Positions 5,850 through 5,957 of a DNA stretch of 5,957 bases are shown here, piece after piece. This stretch comes from an uncultured Porphyromonadaceae bacterium (GTDB lineage: Bacteria; Bacteroidota; Bacteroidia; Bacteroidales; Muribaculaceae): NCBI GenBank assembly GCA_902494595.1, contig CABUTY010000098.1, forward strand, positions 1-5,957, written 5' to 3'. A program made the position numbers and the translations under genes. How positions within the stretch are numbered: position 1 is the first letter of the stretch; every line of letters starts with the position of its first letter. The notes below the pieces were generated by a model. The model was not told where the DNA came from. It searched no databases and saw nothing but the letters and a program-made list of their open reading frames with translations.

Positions 5850-5957
5850 AGTCAGCCGGAGCCTGCAAATAATTTTGCGCATAAATCTTAACGGGACCTT
5901 GACATTTCCAGACGGTTACGTTTATTGCGCGCCCCTGAACATTATAGTGTCGGGAAG
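5740..5957. repeat. 106-bp near-perfect inverted repeat reaching the window end
   Basis: The left arm 5740-5845 and right arm 5852-5957 pair base for base around the 6-base loop GTGAAG, with one mismatch (T5831 opposite C5866). I checked all 106 positions. The innermost 14 bp form a GC-rich hairpin of their own. The repeat's true outer limit is unknown, because the right arm meets the last base of the sequence. It might be a transcribed hairpin, a palindromic mobile or intergenic repeat, or a fold-back artefact of assembly or amplification. Long palindromes this close to perfect are unstable in cells with SbcCD nuclease, which raises the artefact probability. Confidence 0.85.
5832..5865. terminator. 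GC-rich inner hairpin at the palindrome centre, possible weak terminator
   Basis: CAGGCTCCGGCTGA (5832-5845) pairs with its exact complement at 5852-5865 around GTGAAG, giving a 14-bp stem. On + it is followed by CAAATAATTTT and on - by AAAATAATTTT. The T content is modest and not immediate, so terminator activity on either strand is only a possibility. It is the part of the large inverted repeat most likely to exist as an independent natural structure. Confidence 0.35.

Noticed and set aside
5899..5928. TTGACA at 5899-5904 as a promoter -35 element in the right arm (mirrored on - at 5793-5798)
   Set aside because: At 16-18 bases spacing the -10 candidates (TTTATT, TTATTG, TATTGC) are poor. 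The better TATAGT at 5943 is too far away.
5596..5957. CRISPR array or attachment site
   Set aside because: The repeats are palindromic and not evenly spaced direct repeats with unique spacers. No integrase, Cas or tRNA gene is present in the window.

Overview
The window looks like one end-to-end fragment of a bacterial chromosome. It opens inside a gene and closes exactly at the outer end of a large inverted repeat. All genes are on the + strand. Strong purine-rich ribosome binding sites, tight spacing, roughly balanced base composition and the style of the transporter proteins suggest an anaerobic Bacillota (Clostridia-like) organism. That placement is an inference with low to moderate confidence; no rRNA or other marker gene is present.

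Positions 2-4619 hold a peptide-type (Dpp/Opp/Nik family) ABC importer in the usual order. They are the C-terminal part of a family 5 solute-binding protein (2-700), two permeases (DppB-like 783-1727, DppC-like 1732-2613) and two ATPases (DppD-like 2639-3655, DppF-like 3648-4619). The genes are 4 to 25 bases apart or overlap by 8 bases, so they are almost certainly one transcript. The exception is the 82-base gap after the binding-protein gene. It carries a perfect 13-bp hairpin that probably sets binding-protein mRNA levels apart from those of the membrane components.

The last gene (4648-5595) encodes an arginine deiminase / dimethylargininase-type hydrolase of the guanidino-group modifying superfamily. 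Its full Asp-Glu-His-Cys catalytic set is visible. It lies 28 bases behind the transporter, which suggests that the importer brings in a guanidino compound or arginine-containing peptide and the enzyme removes or hydrolyses its guanidino group. The substrate cannot be read from the sequence.

Positions 5596-5957 contain no convincing gene and are dominated by inverted repeats. A perfect 16-bp stem-loop lies at 5718-5753. A 106-bp near-perfect inverted repeat (5740-5845 with 5852-5957, one mismatch, 6-base loop) runs to the last base. The two structures share 5740-5753 and cannot both form. This is the most unusual part of the window. It could be a real structured element, but its end at the sequence boundary makes an assembly or amplification fold-back a serious alternative. 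A weak open frame (5613-5849) runs through the left arm.
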